A stretch of 64,000 bases of DNA, from contig NZ_QTSU01000002.1 in the NCBI RefSeq assembly GCF_003382365.1, positions 558,001 to 622,000 of the forward strand. The letters are read 5' to 3'. Source of the DNA: Lysobacter silvisoli (GTDB lineage: Bacteria > Pseudomonadota > Gammaproteobacteria > Xanthomonadales > Xanthomonadaceae). The position numbers and the translations under genes were made by a program. Below are positions 8,434-16,223 of the stretch, piece by piece (the stretch's first letter is position 1; each line of letters starts with the position of its first letter). Under the pieces are notes generated by a model that worked only from the letters and a program-made list of their open reading frames with translations, had not been told where the DNA came from and searched no databases.

Positions 8434-8913
8434 ATGAGCCAACGCATCGACTACCAGAAGCAGTCGCCGGAACTGTTCAAGAAGTTCGTCGAGTTCAACC
8501 TGCTGACCAAGGACAGCGCGATCGAGGAACCCATCCGCGATCTCGTCGTCATCCGCGCCTCGCAGATCAACGGCTGCACCTTCTGCCTGGACATGCATGT
8601 CAAGCAGGCCACCATCCACGGCGAACGCCCGCTGCGCCTGCACCACGTCGCCGGCTGGCGCGATTCCAACCTGTTCGCTCCGCGCGAGCGCGCCGCCCTG
8701 GCCTGGACCGAGGTGCTGACCCAGCTGCCGGCGCAGGGCGTGGCGGACGAGCTGTACGAGCGCGTGCGCGGCCAGCTGTCGGAAAAGGAACTGTCGGACC
8801 TGACCTTCCTGGTGATGGCGATCAACGCCTGGAACCGCGTCAACGTCGGCTTCCGTACCGTGCCCGGCACCTACGATCAGGCGTTCGGCCTGGATAAGGC
8901 GCAGTTGTCCTAA
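8434..8913 (+). CDS. Carboxymuconolactone decarboxylase/AhpD-like protein of an ECF41 locus
   Basis: This 159-residue protein of the AhpD/CMD fold has the redox-type active site ASQINGCTFCLDMH, with CxxC and a histidine four residues later. Such proteins work as alkylhydroperoxidase-like or thiol-disulphide enzymes; those with an intact CxxC are more likely redox-active than true decarboxylases. ECF41 sigma factors are typically encoded beside a carboxymuconolactone decarboxylase-like, oxidoreductase or epimerase gene, and one (9487) follows after the cupin gene. The start at 8434 is supported by CTGGAG eight bases upstream; the frame extends to 8287 without coding signs. Confidence 0.85.
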   Translation: MSQRIDYQKQSPELFKKFVEFNLLTKDSAIEEPIRDLVVIRASQINGCTFCLDMHVKQATIHGERPLRLHHVAGWRDSNLFAPRERAALAWTEVLTQLPAQGVADELYERVRGQLSEKELSDLTFLVMAINAWNRVNVGFRTVPGTYDQAFGLDKAQLS

Positions 8914-9003
8914 GCGACGCTGTCCTGAGCAACGCCGTCTAAGCCGCATCGCCGGGTGCCGCGCGCGCCCGGCGCCCGTTAACGGCCACCACCGGAGCCC
9001 GCC

Positions 9004-9432
9004 ATGCGCATCGCCTCATCGCTCTGTCTCACCACCGTCTTACTGTGGTCCGGCGCAGCCGCGGCCCACGGCCCGTCCCCGCACGCCGCCGCCGGCAACG
9101 CGCCGCCGCCTACCGTCGCCGAAGTCATGACCCAGCGCCTGCCCGAATACCCGGGCAAGGAAGCGCTGATGATCACCGTCGAGTATCCGCCCGGCGGTGC
9201 CGACCCGGTCCACCGCCACGACGCCCACGCCTTCGTCTACGTGCTGGAGGGCGCGATCGTGATGGGCGTGGCCGGCGGCAAGGAAGTCACCCTGAAAGCC
9301 GGCCAGAGCTTCCACGAAGGCCCCGCGGACCTGCACACGATCGGCCGCAACGCCAGCCAGACCGAGCCGGCCAAGTTCCTGGTGCTGCTGCTGAAGGACA
9401 TCGACAAGCCGGCCTTGATTCCGGTGCCCTGA
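9004..9432 (+). CDS. Exported cupin-domain protein
   Basis: This 142-residue protein has an N-terminal signal peptide (about 20 residues, ending GAAAAHG) and a single cupin barrel. The first cupin motif is visible as PVHRHDAHAFVYVLEG, with histidines and a glutamate as likely metal ligands; the second motif is around FHEGPADLHTIG. Small periplasmic cupins of this sort bind a metal or small ligand, and their chemistry cannot be told from sequence. It lies between the CMD-like gene and the ECF41-type sigma gene on the same strand, so it is probably part of that stress locus. Confidence 0.8.
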   Translation: MRIASSLCLTTVLLWSGAAAAHGPSPHAAAGNAPPPTVAEVMTQRLPEYPGKEALMITVEYPPGGADPVHRHDAHAFVYVLEGAIVMGVAGGKEVTLKAGQSFHEGPADLHTIGRNASQTEPAKFLVLLLKDIDKPALIPVP

Positions 9433-9450
9433 CGGACGGCCGCGGCGCGG

Positions 9451-9477
9451 CGTCACAAGCCCGCCCCGCAGTGCGAC
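9451..9477 (+). promoter_or_regulatory. ECF41-like autoregulatory promoter of the sigma gene
   Basis: CGTCACA (9451-9457), a 16-base spacer (9458-9473) and CGAC (9474-9477) lie nine bases before the ATG at 9487. The spacing and the AGCC following the -35 match the minus-strand element at 8266-8292. The layout predicts transcription starting at or just before the start codon, and autoregulation by the encoded sigma factor. Confidence 0.55.
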
Positions 9478-9486
9478 CATGGATTC

Positions 9487-10374
9487 ATGGACCCCAGTAC
9501 CGACCTTTTTCTTCAGCTGCAGCCGCGCCTGCTGGGCGTGGCCTACCGCATGCTCGGCTCCCTCGCCGAAGCCGAGGATGTGGTGCAGGACGTCTGGCTG
9601 GGCTGGAACGCCGCCGCGCCGGGCGAGATCCTGGACCCGGAAGCCTGGCTGGTGACCACCACCAGCCGGCGCTCCATCGACCGCCTGCGCCGCGCGCGCA
9701 GCGAACGCGAGCGCTATGCGGGCATCTGGCTGCCCGAGCCGGTCATCACCGCAGCTCCCGCCACACCCGAGGAGCTGCAGGAAGCCAGCAGCGATCTCTC
9801 GCTCGCGTTCCTGACCGTGCTCGAACGGCTCTCGCCCGAGGCGCGCGCCGCCTACCTGCTGCGCGAAGTGTTCGACGCCGACTACCCCGACATCGCCCGC
9901 GTGCTCGACAAGAACGAAGCCGCCTGCCGCCAGATCGTGCACCGCGCCAAGAGCCAGCTGCGCGAGGAGCGCCCGCGTTATGTGGTCTCGGCCGAAGCCC
10001 ACCAGCGGCTGATGCGCCGCTTCGCCGAGGCCTGGTCCAACGCCGACCTGCAGGCGATGAAGGAACTGATGGCCGACTCGGCCAGCCTGATCGGCGACGG
10101 CGGCGGCATCGTCAGCAGCTTCCCCCAGCCCATGGTGGGCGGCGCGCGCGTGGCCCAGCTGTTGTACGCCTGCACGCTGCGGCGCGGGCACGAGCTGCGC
10201 CTGGAACTGGCCTGGATCAACGGCCGCCTGGGCCTGCTGCGCTACTTCGGCGACGAGCTGGAATCGGCGCAGTACTACGACAGCGACGGCGAGCGCATCA
10301 CCGGCGTGTACGTGCAGCGCAATCCGGACAAGCTGCGGCGCATCGCCGCGGACCGACTGACGCTACTGCACTAG
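9487..10374 (+). CDS. sigJ: ECF41-type (SigJ-like) sigma factor with C-terminal NTF2-like domain
   Basis: This 295-residue protein contains sigma region 2 (about 8-75), the ECF41 hallmark WLPEP linker at 81-85, region 4 at about 105-163 and a SnoaL/NTF2-like C-terminal domain from about 170. In this family the C-terminal domain replaces an anti-sigma factor, and its DGGGK and NPDKL motifs tune activity. Here NPDKL is present at 279-283, but the first motif reads DGGGI (204-208), lacking the lysine. The ATG at 9487 follows a promoter-like element by nine bases and has no ribosome binding site, suggesting leaderless translation. The tail overlaps the convergent gene at 10363 by 12 bases. Confidence 0.88.
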   Translation: MDPSTDLFLQLQPRLLGVAYRMLGSLAEAEDVVQDVWLGWNAAAPGEILDPEAWLVTTTSRRSIDRLRRARSERERYAGIWLPEPVITAAPATPEELQEASSDLSLAFLTVLERLSPEARAAYLLREVFDADYPDIARVLDKNEAACRQIVHRAKSQLREERPRYVVSAEAHQRLMRRFAEAWSNADLQAMKELMADSASLIGDGGGIVSSFPQPMVGGARVAQLLYACTLRRGHELRLELAWINGRLGLLRYFGDELESAQYYDSDGERITGVYVQRNPDKLRRIAADRLTLLH

Positions 10375-10782
10375 GCCGGCTTGCGCGTAAGAATTAGCGG
10401 GATCGCTGCGCGCAGACGGCACCCCGTCGCCGAACGCCCGCGCCAGCGTTCCCTGCCTGCATAAGTACGCATCGGCGCTGCCGACATGCAGGTAGTGCCA
10501 GCGATCCAGTTGCTCGCTGTGCGTCTCCACACCGGTGATGAAGTCCGCCGCATGCACGTAGGCCCTGCGCTTGAGCAGGGCCCGCAGGCGCTCCTTTCCT
10601 TCGGCTTCCGTGGAGGTGTAGTCCACCTCGATGCGTTCGATCAACTGCGCATTGGCCGACAACCGCTCCAGCAGCTGCACCTCGCCCGTTTCGACGCAGA
10701 ACGCCAACGGCTCGGCGCACCATGCCGCGTTCGCCGTGGCGAACAAGCCTAGGGTCAATACCATCGCATGCAGCGCTTTCAT
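10363..10782 (-). CDS. Exported protein of unknown function
   Basis: This 139-residue protein has a clear signal peptide (MKALHAMVLTLGLFATANA). The mature part is about 120 residues, with cysteines near both ends (AWCAEPLAFCVE and AYLCRQG) that may form disulphides. No family was recognised. The start at 10782 is chosen because it opens the signal peptide; upstream in-frame codons have no support. It is convergent with the sigma gene, overlapping it by 12 bases, and divergent from the gene at 10901. Confidence 0.6.
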   Translation of the reverse strand: MKALHAMVLTLGLFATANAAWCAEPLAFCVETGEVQLLERLSANAQLIERIEVDYTSTEAEGKERLRALLKRRAYVHAADFITGVETHSEQLDRWHYLHVGSADAYLCRQGTLARAFGDGVPSARSDPANSYAQAGLVQ

Positions 10783-10900
10783 GGCTGGGTCGCAGGGCCC
10801 GGTCGCGGAGTGGCGGCGCCGATCACTGTAACGAATGCCCGAGCCATTCGGGCTAGCCCATCCATGGCCGGCACCAAGGCGCCGCTCGCAAGGAACCCGT

Positions 10901-11977
10901 ATGAAGCACCTGTACGTCGCCGCCGCCCTCGCCACGGCGATCTCGCCCGCCTTCGCCGGCGAACGCTGGCTGGTCTACGCCGGCGGCGACAAACCCAGCC
11001 GCCTCTTCGTCGTCGTCGACGAGACCTACCTGGATGCGGTGCCGTTCGCCGACAAGACCTACAAGCTGGAAACCATCACGATCCTGGAAAACGCCAAGGC
11101 GCCGGATTGGGTGTCGTCCAACATGATCATCGACTGCGGGCGCAACACGCTGGAGGAGAAGCTCATCCAGATCTCGCCGCGCGGCGGCAAGCTCACCACC
11201 GCGCCCGACCAGCCCGCGCAGCCGCCGAAGAACGCCGTGGGCGAGGCGCTGATCGCCTTCGCCTGCGACATGGGGCCCAAGGACAGCGCCAAGCGCCTGG
11301 CCGCGCGCAAGGCCGACCAGCGCGAGCGCGGCTGGATGTACCTGGGGCCGCTGACCACCGCCGACGTCGGCGACCTGGCCTGGAACAGCATGTGGAGCGA
11401 CGGCAAGCGGCCCGCCAGCACCCCGCGCTCGGCCGCCGAACTCGAACGCGAAATGGCCAGCCTCAACGCGCGCCGCGAAAAGGCCCTGGCCGAAGCCAAC
11501 GCTCTGGCCGGCCAGACCGTGCAGAACGAGAAAGCCGAGGCCGAGCGTTTCGCCCAGGCCCAGGAACCGCTGCGGCGCCTGGAAAAACGCCGCAAGCGCG
11601 AGTACGCACCCGTGCGTCGCGCCCTGGAGCCCTGGATCGGCCAGCCCGAAGCCGAACTGCTGCGGGTGTGGGGCGCGCCCACGAAAACCGAGGACCGTTC
11701 CGGCCAACGCATCGTCAGCTACTACCAACGCGTGGTCGACACCGTCTACGCGCCCACCCAGGGCTGCCCGGCCGGTCAGTCCCCGCAGCCGGTCAACGGC
11801 ATGGACAAGCCGCTGGTGTGCGCGCCCATGCCGGGGCCGGTCAGCTGGGAGCGCGTGTCCGAGTGCACCGCCCACTTCGAGCTGCACGGCGGCGTGATCG
11901 TGGACTACGTGACCCAGGGCGCGAAGGCGCAGTACGAACAACCGCCCTGCAGCCGGGTGTTCGGCAAGACCGACTGA
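10901..11977 (+). CDS. Exported coiled-coil protein of unknown function
   Basis: This 358-residue protein has a signal peptide cleaved after about residue 19 (SPAFA/GE). Residues 20-165 resemble a periplasmic domain starting with the surface-exposed-type motif ERWLVYAGGDKPSRLFVVVDE. An Ala/Glu/Arg-rich coiled coil follows at about 180-240, then a C-terminal domain with PEAELLRVWGAPTKTEDR, reminiscent of SmpA/BamE-like small domains, and three or four cysteines. An AAGGA ribosome binding site precedes the ATG at 10901. It lies 104 bases before the SPFH operon on the same strand, so a link is possible but unproven. No family name can be given. Confidence 0.65.
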   Translation: MKHLYVAAALATAISPAFAGERWLVYAGGDKPSRLFVVVDETYLDAVPFADKTYKLETITILENAKAPDWVSSNMIIDCGRNTLEEKLIQISPRGGKLTTAPDQPAQPPKNAVGEALIAFACDMGPKDSAKRLAARKADQRERGWMYLGPLTTADVGDLAWNSMWSDGKRPASTPRSAAELEREMASLNARREKALAEANALAGQTVQNEKAEAERFAQAQEPLRRLEKRRKREYAPVRRALEPWIGQPEAELLRVWGAPTKTEDRSGQRIVSYYQRVVDTVYAPTQGCPAGQSPQPVNGMDKPLVCAPMPGPVSWERVSECTAHFELHGGVIVDYVTQGAKAQYEQPPCSRVFGKTD

Positions 11978-12081
11978 GCACGACGGACCGAGCGAACCCG
12001 CCTCCGACCCGCCGCGCGGGACTGTATAGTTCCGCCGAGCAAGGCGGGTACGGTGCCCGGCCAGGAATCGCGGGGATAGTC

Positions 12082-13227
12082 ATGGGTCTGATACAAGCGG
12101 TGGCGGGTGCGGTCGGCGGCGTGCTGGCCGACCAGTGGAAGGACTTCTATACGGTTCCCGACGGCCTGCCGTCGACCGCGGCACTGTTCGCCGCGGTGCC
12201 GCGCGGTACCAATGCCGGCCGCGGTTCCAACACCAGCGGTTCCTCGAACATCATCAGCAACGGGTCCAAGATCGTGGTGCCCGAGGGCTACGGGCTGCTG
12301 CTGTTCCAGGACGGCGCGATCACCGGCTTCGCCGCCGAGCCGGGCGGCTACGAGTGGCGTTCGGACGACCTCAATTCCCAATCCGTCTTCGCCGGCGACG
12401 GCCTGGTCAGCTCGCTGATCAAGCAAAGCTGGGAGCGCTTCAAGTTCGGCGGCCAGCCGGGTTCGCAGCAGGCCGCGTTCTTCGTCTCGCTCAAGGAGCT
12501 GCCGGACAACCGCTTCGGCACCCAGTCGGAGATCTACTGGAACGACGGCTTCCTCAACACTCAGGTCGGCGCGCTCACGCGCGGCTCCTACACGCTGAAG
12601 ATCGTCGACCCGATCCTGTTCGTGAAGAACTTCGTGCCGGCCAGCTATTTGCGCCCCGGCCAGGTGTTCGATTTCACCGACGTCGACAACGCCGCCGCCA
12701 GCCAACTGTTCAACGAAGTCGTCGGCTCGCTCGCCCCGGCTTTCAGCCTGTATACCAACGACGCGGACAAGGGCAACCGCATCACCAAGATCCAGCAGGA
12801 CTCGCTGGGTTTCGCCAAGAGCCTGTCCGACGCGGTCGAAACCGCCTACCAGTGGAAGTCCGACCGCGGCCTGGCCATCGTCAAGACCGCCATCGTCTCC
12901 ATCGAATACGACGCGACCACGCGCGAGCTGCTCAAGACCGTGCAACGCGCCGACGCACTGTCGGGCGCGCGCGGCAACTCCAACCTGCAAGCCAGCGTCG
13001 CCGCGGGCATCCAGGCCGCCGGCGAGAACGGCGGCGCGGCGGGTTTGGTCGGCGTGGGCATGGCGACGGGCATGATGGGCGCCGGCGTGGGCAGCCTGCA
13101 GCAGCCGGCGGCGCCTGCGGCCGACGATCCGATCGCCAAGCTGAAGAAGGCCAAGGAGATGCTCGACCTGGGCCTGATCACCCAGGCCGACTACGACGCG
13201 CTCAAGACCAAGACGCTGGGCCTGTAA
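12082..13227 (+). CDS. SPFH/band-7 domain protein with C-terminal SHOCT motif (YdjI-like)
   Basis: This 381-residue protein has a central SPFH-type region (about 60-310), including VPEGYGLLLFQDGAITGF and the RGSYTLKIVDPILFVKNFVP strand pattern. After a glycine/alanine-rich linker, the C-terminus reads DPIAKLKKAKEMLDLGLIT, a SHOCT-like oligomerisation segment. It belongs with the cytoplasmic band-7 proteins sometimes labelled virion core protein, such as Bacillus YdjI, rather than with membrane-inserted HflK/C. The zinc-ribbon membrane protein gene follows after 19 bases. In Bacillus the related module recruits YdjI, and the PspA homologue encoded with it, to the membrane under envelope stress. 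No PspA gene is present here. Confidence 0.78.
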   Translation: MGLIQAVAGAVGGVLADQWKDFYTVPDGLPSTAALFAAVPRGTNAGRGSNTSGSSNIISNGSKIVVPEGYGLLLFQDGAITGFAAEPGGYEWRSDDLNSQSVFAGDGLVSSLIKQSWERFKFGGQPGSQQAAFFVSLKELPDNRFGTQSEIYWNDGFLNTQVGALTRGSYTLKIVDPILFVKNFVPASYLRPGQVFDFTDVDNAAASQLFNEVVGSLAPAFSLYTNDADKGNRITKIQQDSLGFAKSLSDAVETAYQWKSDRGLAIVKTAIVSIEYDATTRELLKTVQRADALSGARGNSNLQASVAAGIQAAGENGGAAGLVGVGMATGMMGAGVGSLQQPAAPAADDPIAKLKKAKEMLDLGLITQADYDALKTKTLGL

Positions 13228-13246
13228 GCCGGAGCCGCGTAGCCCC

Positions 13247-14557
13247 ATGTCGAACTCCACCCGTTCGCCGCCGCCGCTGCCGCCGTACACCGGCCCGGGC
13301 TCGCCGCAGGACGTGCCGCCCTTGCCCGGCAGCTCGCCGGTCGATCCGGCCGTCCTGCCCGAGCCGATCCGCGACGAGTTGCTGGCGCCCGATCCGGTCG
13401 CCATCGACACGTCCTCCGAAGAACTCAAGGACGGCCTCAACCGCTGCCCGAAATGCGGCGCGTCCGACATCCGCCAAAAGGCCGGCAGCGACCTGCTGAT
13501 CTGCCTGTACTGCCGCCACGAGTGGCACGGCGCGCGGGTGGAGGAAGAGTTCGGGCTGGGCGAGGGCCTGGCCCAGCTCAAGGGCACCATCGTCGCCTCG
13601 GGCGCGCGTGACATCGCCGCCGACGCCGCCAGCCTGATGAGCTTCAAATGCACCGGCTGCGGCGCCGAGGTCACGGTCAACACCGACACCGCGATGACCG
13701 CGCGCTGCCACTGGTGCCGCCACGTCTTCGGCGTCAACGAGCAGGTGGACAATGGCGCCGTGCCCGATGCGGTGCTGCCGTTCCACATCCGCAAAGACGA
13801 TGCCGTCGCCCGTATCCGCCAATTCGTAGACAAGCGCCGCTTCTTCGCGCTGAAGGCGTTCAAGGAGCAGTTCACGCCGGAGAACGTGGTCGGCGTGTAC
13901 CTGCCGTACATGATCGTGGACGGCAACGCCAGCGCCGACATCGTCGGCCAGGGCGAAATCCAGACGCGCCGCTACACCCAGGGCAGCGGCGACAACAAGA
14001 AGACCTACTACGACGCAGACGTCTACCGCGTGGAACGGCACGTCGACTTCACCGTCGACGACCTGCCGCTGGAATCCTCCACCGAGCGCGGCAACCTGGA
14101 CACCCGGGTCAACACCAACAACATCATCAACACCATCCTGCCGTTCGACACCAAGAACGCGGTGAAGTGGAACGCGTCCTATCTGTCTGGCTTCAGCTCG
14201 GAGAAGCGCAACACCGACGTGCAGCGGCTGCGCCCGCGGCTGGAAGACCAGTTGCTGTCGATCGCCCGCGCCCAGGTCGAGGACTCGGTCGGCCGCTACG
14301 ATCGCGGCGTGCGCTGGGAGCAGGAACGGCTGGACGTGCACGGCACGCGCTGGGTGTCCATGTACCTGCCGGTATGGCTGTATTCCTACCACCAGCCCGG
14401 CAGCAACGGCGGCATGCTGCATTACATCGCGGTGAACGGCCGTACCGGCGAGACCATGGGCAGCGTGCCCGTGCAACAGTGGAAGCTGCTGCTGACCGCC
14501 ATCACCGTCGGCACCTTCCTCGAAGGCATCGCCCTGTGGATCGTGGGGAACTCCTGA
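13247..14557 (+). CDS. Double zinc-ribbon membrane protein (YdjG-like)
   Basis: This 436-residue protein has a proline-rich N-terminus and two zinc ribbons: C67/C70 with C86/C89 (CPKCG, CLYC) and C135/C138 with C154/C157 (CTGCG, CHWC). A beta-rich body follows, with one hydrophobic helix at the extreme C-terminus (about 412-434). Proteins of this TFIIB-type ribbon group are encoded beside SPFH proteins, as YdjG is beside YdjI in Bacillus, where they serve as membrane anchors. The gene sits 19 bases after the SPFH gene, and its stop overlaps the start of the next gene (TGATG). The C-terminal anchor would keep the ribbons in the cytoplasm. Confidence 0.75.
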   Translation: MSNSTRSPPPLPPYTGPGSPQDVPPLPGSSPVDPAVLPEPIRDELLAPDPVAIDTSSEELKDGLNRCPKCGASDIRQKAGSDLLICLYCRHEWHGARVEEEFGLGEGLAQLKGTIVASGARDIAADAASLMSFKCTGCGAEVTVNTDTAMTARCHWCRHVFGVNEQVDNGAVPDAVLPFHIRKDDAVARIRQFVDKRRFFALKAFKEQFTPENVVGVYLPYMIVDGNASADIVGQGEIQTRRYTQGSGDNKKTYYDADVYRVERHVDFTVDDLPLESSTERGNLDTRVNTNNIINTILPFDTKNAVKWNASYLSGFSSEKRNTDVQRLRPRLEDQLLSIARAQVEDSVGRYDRGVRWEQERLDVHGTRWVSMYLPVWLYSYHQPGSNGGMLHYIAVNGRTGETMGSVPVQQWKLLLTAITVGTFLEGIALWIVGNS

Positions 14558-14817
14558 TGAGCGACGACAGTGGCCTGTGGCTGCTCCTGCTCGGCCCGGC
14601 CGGCGCCACCGGCCTGTACTGGACGCTGTACCGCTACTACCGCAACACCGACAAGTCGCACGCGTTCGAACGCGAGACCACGGTCGAGGCGCAGCCGGTG
14701 ACCGGCTCGGACCGGCAGATCGGCGAGGTGACGGGGACGCGGGAAACGGAGATCGACGGCAACAACGTAACCGCCTACCGCAAGCGCGTGCAGCGCATCG
14801 AGGTCGATACGGGCTAG
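14557..14817 (+). CDS. Small membrane protein of the SPFH/zinc-ribbon operon
   Basis: This 86-residue protein has one N-terminal hydrophobic helix (about 7-27, LWLLLLGPAGATGLYWTLY) and a polar, charged tail of about 60 residues. Its start codon overlaps the stop of the zinc-ribbon gene by one base, so the two are translationally coupled. It may be the counterpart of the small membrane partner YdjH in Bacillus, but size and sequence give no more than positional support. Its end overlaps a doubtful minus-strand frame by four bases. Confidence 0.65.
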   Translation: MSDDSGLWLLLLGPAGATGLYWTLYRYYRNTDKSHAFERETTVEAQPVTGSDRQIGEVTGTRETEIDGNNVTAYRKRVQRIEVDTG

Positions 14818-14981
14818 TTGCGCCCGCGATCCCGCAGCACCGCGCGCCAGCGGCGGGTCGACGTGCAGTTCCGCCGCCGGTTCGTTCGCGACCGGCACGA
14901 ACTGCGAGGCCTCGTGTTCGCAAGCGCGAGCGCCAAAGCAGCCGCGAACGAACTGGCGAACAGAAAAGCGGTCGCCAACAT
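14814..14981 (-). pseudogene. Possible frameshifted small exported protein
   Basis: From an ATG at 14981 this frame gives a convincing signal peptide (MLATAFLFASSFAAALALAL) and then about 35 Arg/Ser/Thr-rich residues to a TAG at 14814 that look like out-of-frame translation. In another frame the same DNA reads EHEASQFVPVANEPAAEL, with the codon usage of the window. The picture fits a small exported protein disrupted by a frameshift, or a sequencing error. No ribosome binding site is visible. Confidence 0.25.
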
Positions 14982-15023
14982 GCGTTTCGGAGCGACAGCG
15001 AACACGTCGGCGTGCTCCGCGGC

Positions 15024-15245
15024 TCAGGCGATCAGCCGGTCGATCCTGGCCTGCAGACGCGGACCGATCAGCAGGATCGCCGGGATCACGATCACGTAGC
15101 CCACGCCCCAGGAGCGCAGCCATGCCAGGACGAACCCGTCGCCCAGGCCGCGATTGAGCGCGATCAGCACGAGGGAGATGATGCCGGTCGTCACCACGCC
15201 CATGGAGAGGGCGAAGGCGATCTTGCGCTTCATGGCGGTGTTCAT
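15024..15245 (-). CDS. DUF2798-type small integral membrane protein
   Basis: This 73-residue protein has two predicted membrane helices (about 8-30 and 42-64). The pattern of a loop ending WLRSWGVGYVIVIPAILLIG is typical of the DUF2798 family, whose function is unknown. It follows the SDR gene on the same strand by 71 bases and may share its transcript. Confidence 0.7.
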   Translation of the reverse strand: MNTAMKRKIAFALSMGVVTTGIISLVLIALNRGLGDGFVLAWLRSWGVGYVIVIPAILLIGPRLQARIDRLIA

Positions 15246-15316
15246 GGCGGAGGTTCCAGGGCAGTGGGTGCGGGCGGGGTTGCGGCGGCGCGCCGATGCG
15301 CGCCGGCGCTATCGGC

Positions 15317-16120
15317 TTACCGGGGCGTCGCGGTGTAACGCGCGGCGGGAACGGAGCGGGACAGTTTCGGGCTCAGCGCCTTGCGTGCCTGGTCGAACGC
15401 GGTCCAATCGCTCAGCTCGGCCAGCGACGGGATCGTGACCTGTTCGCCCTGGGCCAGCCCGGACAGCGCGGCGTCGACCATCGCTTCCACCGGCATGACG
15501 ATGTCCGTGGGCAGGTGCGCCACCGGCAGGCCCGCGGCATCCCAGAAGTCCGTCGCCGTGGCGCCGGGCAGCACCGCCTGCACGCGCACGCCCTTGTCGG
15601 CCAGTTCGTGTTGCAGCGACTGCGAGAACGCGAGCACGAAGGCCTTGCTGCCGCCGTACACGCCATTGAGCAACTCCGGCGCCAGCGCCACGATCGACGC
15701 GATGTTGACGATGGTGCCGTGGCCACGGGCCACGAAGGTCGGCGCGGCGGCGTAAGCCAGGCGCGTCAGCACGCCCACGTTGAGCGCGATCATGCGATCC
15801 ATCTCGGCCGCGTCGGACTGCAGCAGCGGCGCGGTCGCGCCGACGCCGGCGTTGTTGACCAGCATGGTGATGCTGGCATCGGTCTTGAGCACGGTCTCGA
15901 CCACGGCCAGGTCGGCGGGACGGGTGAGGTCGGCGGCGATCGTTTCGACCGAACGACCGGTGAGGTCGGTGAGCTCCCGCGCCAGGTCGCGCAGGCGGTC
16001 GGCGCGGCGTGCGACCAGGATCAGGTCGTAGCCGGCGCGGGCCAGCCGATCGGCGTAGACGGCGCCGATGCCGGAGGACGCGCCGGTGATCAGCGCGGTG
16101 CCTTGATGGAAGGGGGTCAT
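15317..16120 (-). CDS. Short-chain dehydrogenase/reductase
   Basis: This 267-residue classical SDR has the cofactor motif TGASSGIG near residue 13, NNAG at about 88-91, a catalytic serine region IVNIAS and the active-site YGGSK (Y and K spaced by three). The arginine-rich segment after strand 2 (ARRADRLRDL) suggests NADP(H) preference. The substrate is unknown. It is divergently transcribed from the GlxA/AraC-type regulator at 16224, across about 100 bases that contain A/T-rich promoter-like sequence, so that regulator probably controls it. The DUF2798 gene follows. Confidence 0.88.
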   Translation of the reverse strand: MTPFHQGTALITGASSGIGAVYADRLARAGYDLILVARRADRLRDLARELTDLTGRSVETIAADLTRPADLAVVETVLKTDASITMLVNNAGVGATAPLLQSDAAEMDRMIALNVGVLTRLAYAAAPTFVARGHGTIVNIASIVALAPELLNGVYGGSKAFVLAFSQSLQHELADKGVRVQAVLPGATATDFWDAAGLPVAHLPTDIVMPVEAMVDAALSGLAQGEQVTIPSLAELSDWTAFDQARKALSPKLSRSVPAARYTATPR

Positions 16121-16223
16121 TGCGGGCTCCAGATTCCGTTGGGTGACGGTGGAAATCTAGGCGGCCTTGCCCATGGCGTAAATGTCGTATATACCTCGTT
16201 TTAGGACATAGGAGATCCAGCCC

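Noticed and set aside
11905-13941. 678-residue minus-strand frame
   Set aside because: It is antisense to the SPFH and zinc-ribbon genes, whose domains and cysteine motifs are plain.
16121-16223. ATGTC...GACAT inverted repeat between the SDR and GlxA-like genes as an operator
   Set aside because: Only five bases per arm with a wide gap; too weak to report as a site, although an operator is likely in this spacer.
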